DNA of 8,437 nucleotides from Rhodobacter sp. (GTDB lineage Bacteria > Pseudomonadota > Alphaproteobacteria > Rhodobacterales > Rhodobacteraceae): positions 1-8,437 of the forward strand of contig PNNE01000435.1 in the NCBI GenBank assembly GCA_013824055.1, written 5' to 3'. Shown here piece after piece: positions 5,983-8,437 of this stretch. The stretch's first letter is position 1; each line of letters opens with the position of its first letter. Under the pieces are notes generated by a model. That model saw only the letters and a list, made by a program, of their open reading frames with translations, searched no databases and was not told the origin of the DNA. The position numbers and the translations under genes were made by a program.

Positions 5983-6426
5983 ATGCAGATCCTGATCCAC
6001 TTCGCACTTGGCCTGCTGTTCGGCGCCGGTCTGATCCTGGCCGGCATGGCGGACCCGGCCAAGGTGCTGAACTTCCTTGATGTCGCCGCCATCGGCACGA
6101 CCTGGGACCCCAGCCTGATGTTCGTCCTTGGCGGTGCCATCGCGGTCACCTTCCTGGGCTACCGCCATGTGCTGCGCCGCGCCGCACCGGTCTTCGGAGG
6201 GCAGTTCCACCTGCCCGCACCGGCCGCGATCGACACCCGCATCCTGATCGGCCCGGCAATCTTCGGCATCGGCTGGGGGCTGGTCGGCCTGTGCCCCGGA
6301 CCGGCCTTCGTGGCGCTGGGCGCCGGCAATGTCCAGGCCGTGCTCTTTGTCGCCGCGATGATGGTCGGCATGTGGGCCGCACGCCTGCTGTCGCTGCGCG
6401 CGGCCAGAACGCCCGCGCGCGCCTGA
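5983..6426 (+). CDS. pmpB: YeeE/YedE-type sulfur transporter half (PmpB-like, DUF6691)
   Basis: A 147-residue membrane protein with about four helices (2-21, 44-60, 86-104 and 115-135). It shows the second-half signatures of the family: GAGLILAGMADPAKVLNFLD near the N-terminus, WDPSLMFVLGG (41-51) and GWGLVGLCPGPA (97-108) with the single cysteine C104. It is likely the obligate partner of the preceding gene, each supplying part of a cysteine-lined path for a sulfur species. The ribosome site is GAGG (5972-5975), overlapping the upstream stop, which suggests coupled translation. A 43-bp gap with a 12-bp direct repeat separates it from the MBL gene. Confidence 0.88.
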   Translation: MQILIHFALGLLFGAGLILAGMADPAKVLNFLDVAAIGTTWDPSLMFVLGGAIAVTFLGYRHVLRRAAPVFGGQFHLPAPAAIDTRILIGPAIFGIGWGLVGLCPGPAFVALGAGNVQAVLFVAAMMVGMWAARLLSLRAARTPARA

Positions 6427-6443
6427 TCCCCCGCGCCTGATCC
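6418..6443. repeat. 12-bp direct repeat spanning the pmpB-like stop codon
   Basis: CGCGCCTGATCC occurs at 6418-6429 and again at 6432-6443. The first copy contains the TGA stop of the PmpB-like gene, and the second repeats the same TGA context. It looks like a small duplication that lengthened the gap before the MBL gene. No function is evident. Confidence 0.7.
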
Positions 6444-6469
6444 TGATGCAATCCCGAGAGGAGAGCCCG

Positions 6470-7363
6470 ATGTCCAAGCTGCCCTTTGCCCCCGACCTGT
6501 CCGTCAAGCCCGAGGTCACCGCCTTCTTCGACGAACCGACGAACACCGTCACCTATGTCGTCAAGGACCCGGCGTCGGACGCCTGTGCCGTCATCGATTC
6601 GGTGATGGACATCGACTATGCCGCCGGGCGCATCACCCATGCCAGCGCCGACGCCGTCATCGCCTTCGTGCAGGACCACGGCCTGCGCGTCGAATGGCTG
6701 ATCGAGACCCATGTACATGCCGACCACCTTTCGGCCGCGCCCTATATCCAGGGCAAGCTGGGCGGCCAGATCGGCATCGGCGCCAACATCACCATCGTGC
6801 AGGACACCTTCGGCAAGGTGTTCAACGAGGGCACCGAGTTCCAGCGCGACGGCAGCCAGTTCGACCGGCTGTTCCAGGACGGCGACAGCTACGCGATCGG
6901 CGGCATGACCGCGCATGTCCTGCACACGCCGGGCCACACCCCGGCCTGCATGACGCATGTGATCGGCGACGCGGGTTTTGTCGGCGACACCTTGTTCATG
7001 CCCGACGGCGGCTCGGCGCGGGCGGATTTCCCGGGCGGGGACGCGCGCACGCTCTATCGCTCGATCAAGCGCGTGCTGGCCCTGCCGGGCGAGACGCGGC
7101 TGTTCATGTGTCACGACTACGGCCCGAACGGGCGCGACATCCGCTGGGAAACCACCGTCGCCGAACAGCGCGCGCACAACATCCACGTCCGCGACGGCAT
7201 CACCGAGGATGAATTCGTCGCCATGCGCGAGGCGCGCGACGCCACGCTGGAGATGCCGCGCCTGATCATCCCCTCGCTGCAGGTCAACATGCGGGCGGGC
7301 GAGCTGCCCCCGGCCGATGACAGCGGCAAGGTGTTCCTCAAGGTGCCGGTCAACACGCTTTGA
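6470..7363 (+). CDS. MBL-fold persulfide dioxygenase-like hydrolase (ETHE1/Blh type)
   Basis: A cytoplasmic 297-residue metallo-beta-lactamase-fold enzyme. The metal motif THVHADH gives H81, H83, D85 and H86. The remaining ligands are H156 (TPGHTPA), D173 (GDTLF) and H215 (CHDYGPNGRD). ETHE1-type persulfide dioxygenases use the equivalents of H81, H156 and D173 to hold one Fe(II) and oxidise glutathione persulfide to sulfite. In BigR/PigS-type operons the matching gene is Blh. Unlike many Blh proteins there is no rhodanese domain: the sequence ends with a roughly 80-residue tail (from about 218) typical of the long MBL subgroup. The ATG at 6470 is preferred over one at 6446 because AGGAG (6459-6463) sits 6 bases upstream. 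The next gene starts inside its stop codon. The reaction is inferred from family and context; a thiolesterase or glyoxalase-II-like role is the main alternative. Confidence 0.88.
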   Translation: MSKLPFAPDLSVKPEVTAFFDEPTNTVTYVVKDPASDACAVIDSVMDIDYAAGRITHASADAVIAFVQDHGLRVEWLIETHVHADHLSAAPYIQGKLGGQIGIGANITIVQDTFGKVFNEGTEFQRDGSQFDRLFQDGDSYAIGGMTAHVLHTPGHTPACMTHVIGDAGFVGDTLFMPDGGSARADFPGGDARTLYRSIKRVLALPGETRLFMCHDYGPNGRDIRWETTVAEQRAHNIHVRDGITEDEFVAMREARDATLEMPRLIIPSLQVNMRAGELPPADDSGKVFLKVPVNTL

Positions 7364-8437
7364 TCAGCCAATACCTCCCGATCCTCGACTGGGGACGCCG
7401 CTACAGCCGCGACGATTTCGGCTCGGACCTGACGGCGGCGCTGATCGTCACCTCGATCCTGATCCCGCAATCGCTGGGCTATGCACTGCTGGCGGGATTG
7501 CCGCCGGTCACGGGCATCTATGCGGCGATCCTGCCGCTGATGCTTTACGCGCTTTTCGGCACCAGCCGGGCGCTGGCGGTCGGGCCGGTTGCCGTGGTGT
7601 CGCTGATGACCGCCACCGCAATCGGCCAGATCGCCGAGCAGGGGACCGTCGGCTATGCCACGGCGGCGCTGACGCTGGCCTTCCTGTCGGGGGCGATGCT
7701 CTTGGCGATGGGGGTGCTGCGGCTGGGCTTCCTGGTCAACTTCCTCAGCCATCCGGTGATCGCGGGCTTCATCTCGGCAGCGGGGCTGTTGATCGCCGCG
7801 CGCCAGATCGGCCATCTCCTGGGCATCTCGGGCGAGGGCGACACCCTGCCCGAGATCGCCGCGACGCTCTGGGCGAACCTGCCCGACACCAACCCGGTGA
7901 CGCTGGCGATGGGTGCCACGGCGACGGGGTTCCTGTATCTGGTGCGCGGCACGATGGCGCGCGGGCTGATGGCGCTTGGCCTGCCTGAACGCCCCGCCGC
8001 GATGATCGCCAAGGCCGGGCCGCTTTACGCCATGGTGCTGGCGACGCTGGCCACCTGGGGCGCCGGGCTGGAGGCGGCGGGCGTCAAGGTGCTGGGCGCG
8101 GTGCCGCAGGGCCTGCCGCCCTTCACGCTGCCCGACCTGTCGCCGCAGCTGGTCGGCGATCTGATGGTGGCGGCGGCGCTGATCTCGGTGGTGGGCTTTG
8201 TCGAAAGCGTCTCGGTGGCGCAGACCCTGGCCGCCAAGCGGCGCCAGCGCATCGACCCGAACCAGGAGTTGATCGGCCTTGGCGCCGCCAACCTTGGCGC
8301 CTCGGTCAGCGGCGCCTTTCCGGTGACGGGAGGCTTCGCGCGGTCCTTCATCAACTTCGACGCGGGGGCGGCCACCCCGGCGGCGGGCATCCTGACTGCC
8401 TTTGGCCTCCTGGTGGGCGCGCTGGCGCTGACGCCGC
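7360..8437 (+). CDS. SulP-family anion transporter, C-terminus cut by window edge
   Basis: An inner-membrane SulP (SLC26-like) transporter for sulfate, bicarbonate or a related anion; 359 codons are visible of a usual 500-600. Seen: the first-helix motif IPQSLGYA (35-42), then GLPPVTGIYAAILPLMLYAL and GTSRALAVGPVAVVSLM, and toward the edge VVGFVESVSVAQTLAAK, DPNQELIGLGAANLGAS and FPVTGGFARSFINFDAGA. These match the transmembrane core of the family; any C-terminal STAS domain would lie beyond 8437. No ATG fits the N-terminus. The best start is TTG at 7360, overlapping the preceding TGA stop (TTGA), which implies translational coupling; the first in-frame ATG (7540) would delete the IPQSLGYA helix. 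In this operon it most likely moves the sulfur oxyanion made from persulfide. Sulfite or sulfate export is attractive but unproven, and many bacterial SulP proteins import. Confidence 0.9.
   Translation, partial: MISQYLPILDWGRRYSRDDFGSDLTAALIVTSILIPQSLGYALLAGLPPVTGIYAAILPLMLYALFGTSRALAVGPVAVVSLMTATAIGQIAEQGTVGYATAALTLAFLSGAMLLAMGVLRLGFLVNFLSHPVIAGFISAAGLLIAARQIGHLLGISGEGDTLPEIAATLWANLPDTNPVTLAMGATATGFLYLVRGTMARGLMALGLPERPAAMIAKAGPLYAMVLATLATWGAGLEAAGVKVLGAVPQGLPPFTLPDLSPQLVGDLMVAAALISVVGFVESVSVAQTLAAKRRQRIDPNQELIGLGAANLGASVSGAFPVTGGFARSFINFDAGAATPAAGILTAFGLLVGALALTP

Noticed and set aside
6146..7186. 346-codon minus-strand frame opposite the PmpB-like and MBL genes
   Set aside because: It spans two real genes on the other strand, has Arg/Ala/Gly-rich low-complexity sequence and no ribosome site or motif.
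7317..7988. 223-codon plus-strand frame over the MBL/SulP junction
   Set aside because: Out-of-frame reading of the SulP gene; the true frame from TTG 7360 shows continuous SulP motifs to the window edge.

Overview
The window is high-GC, gene-dense bacterial DNA. It looks like an alphaproteobacterium, probably in the Rhodobacterales (Rhodobacter or Paracoccus type). This is inferred from strong G/C-ending codon use, a perfect FNR/FnrL-type box and an SqrR/BigR-type sulfide regulator with its operon. No RNA gene, insertion sequence, CRISPR array or phage gene was found. Both ends of the window cut through genes.

Left block (1-4781), a probable low-oxygen/stress cluster. A cation-pumping P-type ATPase runs on the minus strand off the left edge. 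A small excisionase-like helix-turn-helix protein sits 28 bp upstream of it on the same strand. Divergent from this pair is a zinc-dependent secondary-alcohol-type dehydrogenase, followed by a tandem universal stress protein. The 144-bp divergent gap holds a perfect TTGAT-N4-ATCAA box. Its spacing suits class II FNR activation of both directions. The 203-bp gap between the dehydrogenase and the stress protein holds a small G/C hairpin and an 11-bp tandem repeat.

Right block (4909-8437), a sulfide/persulfide response locus. A minus-strand ArsR-family regulator carries the two cysteines of the SqrR/BigR persulfide sensors. It is divergent from a tight plus-strand operon: a DUF2892 small membrane protein, two YeeE/YedE half-transporters (PmpA/PmpB type), a metallo-beta-lactamase-fold persulfide dioxygenase-like enzyme, and a SulP anion transporter that runs off the right edge. 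The 77-bp divergent gap is the only clearly AT-rich spot in the window. It holds two overlapping sigma70-like promoters and a perfect TTCAA-N6-TTGAA inverted repeat, the likely operator. The working model is that sulfide or persulfide relieves repression. The YeeE/YedE pair would then move a reduced sulfur species, the MBL enzyme would oxidise persulfide, and SulP would move the resulting sulfur oxyanion (or bicarbonate). No sulfide:quinone reductase or rhodanese is visible here.

The two blocks converge at 4782-4908, a 127-bp gap in which no convincing terminator was found. Many long open frames antisense to the real genes are high-GC artefacts and are not annotated.
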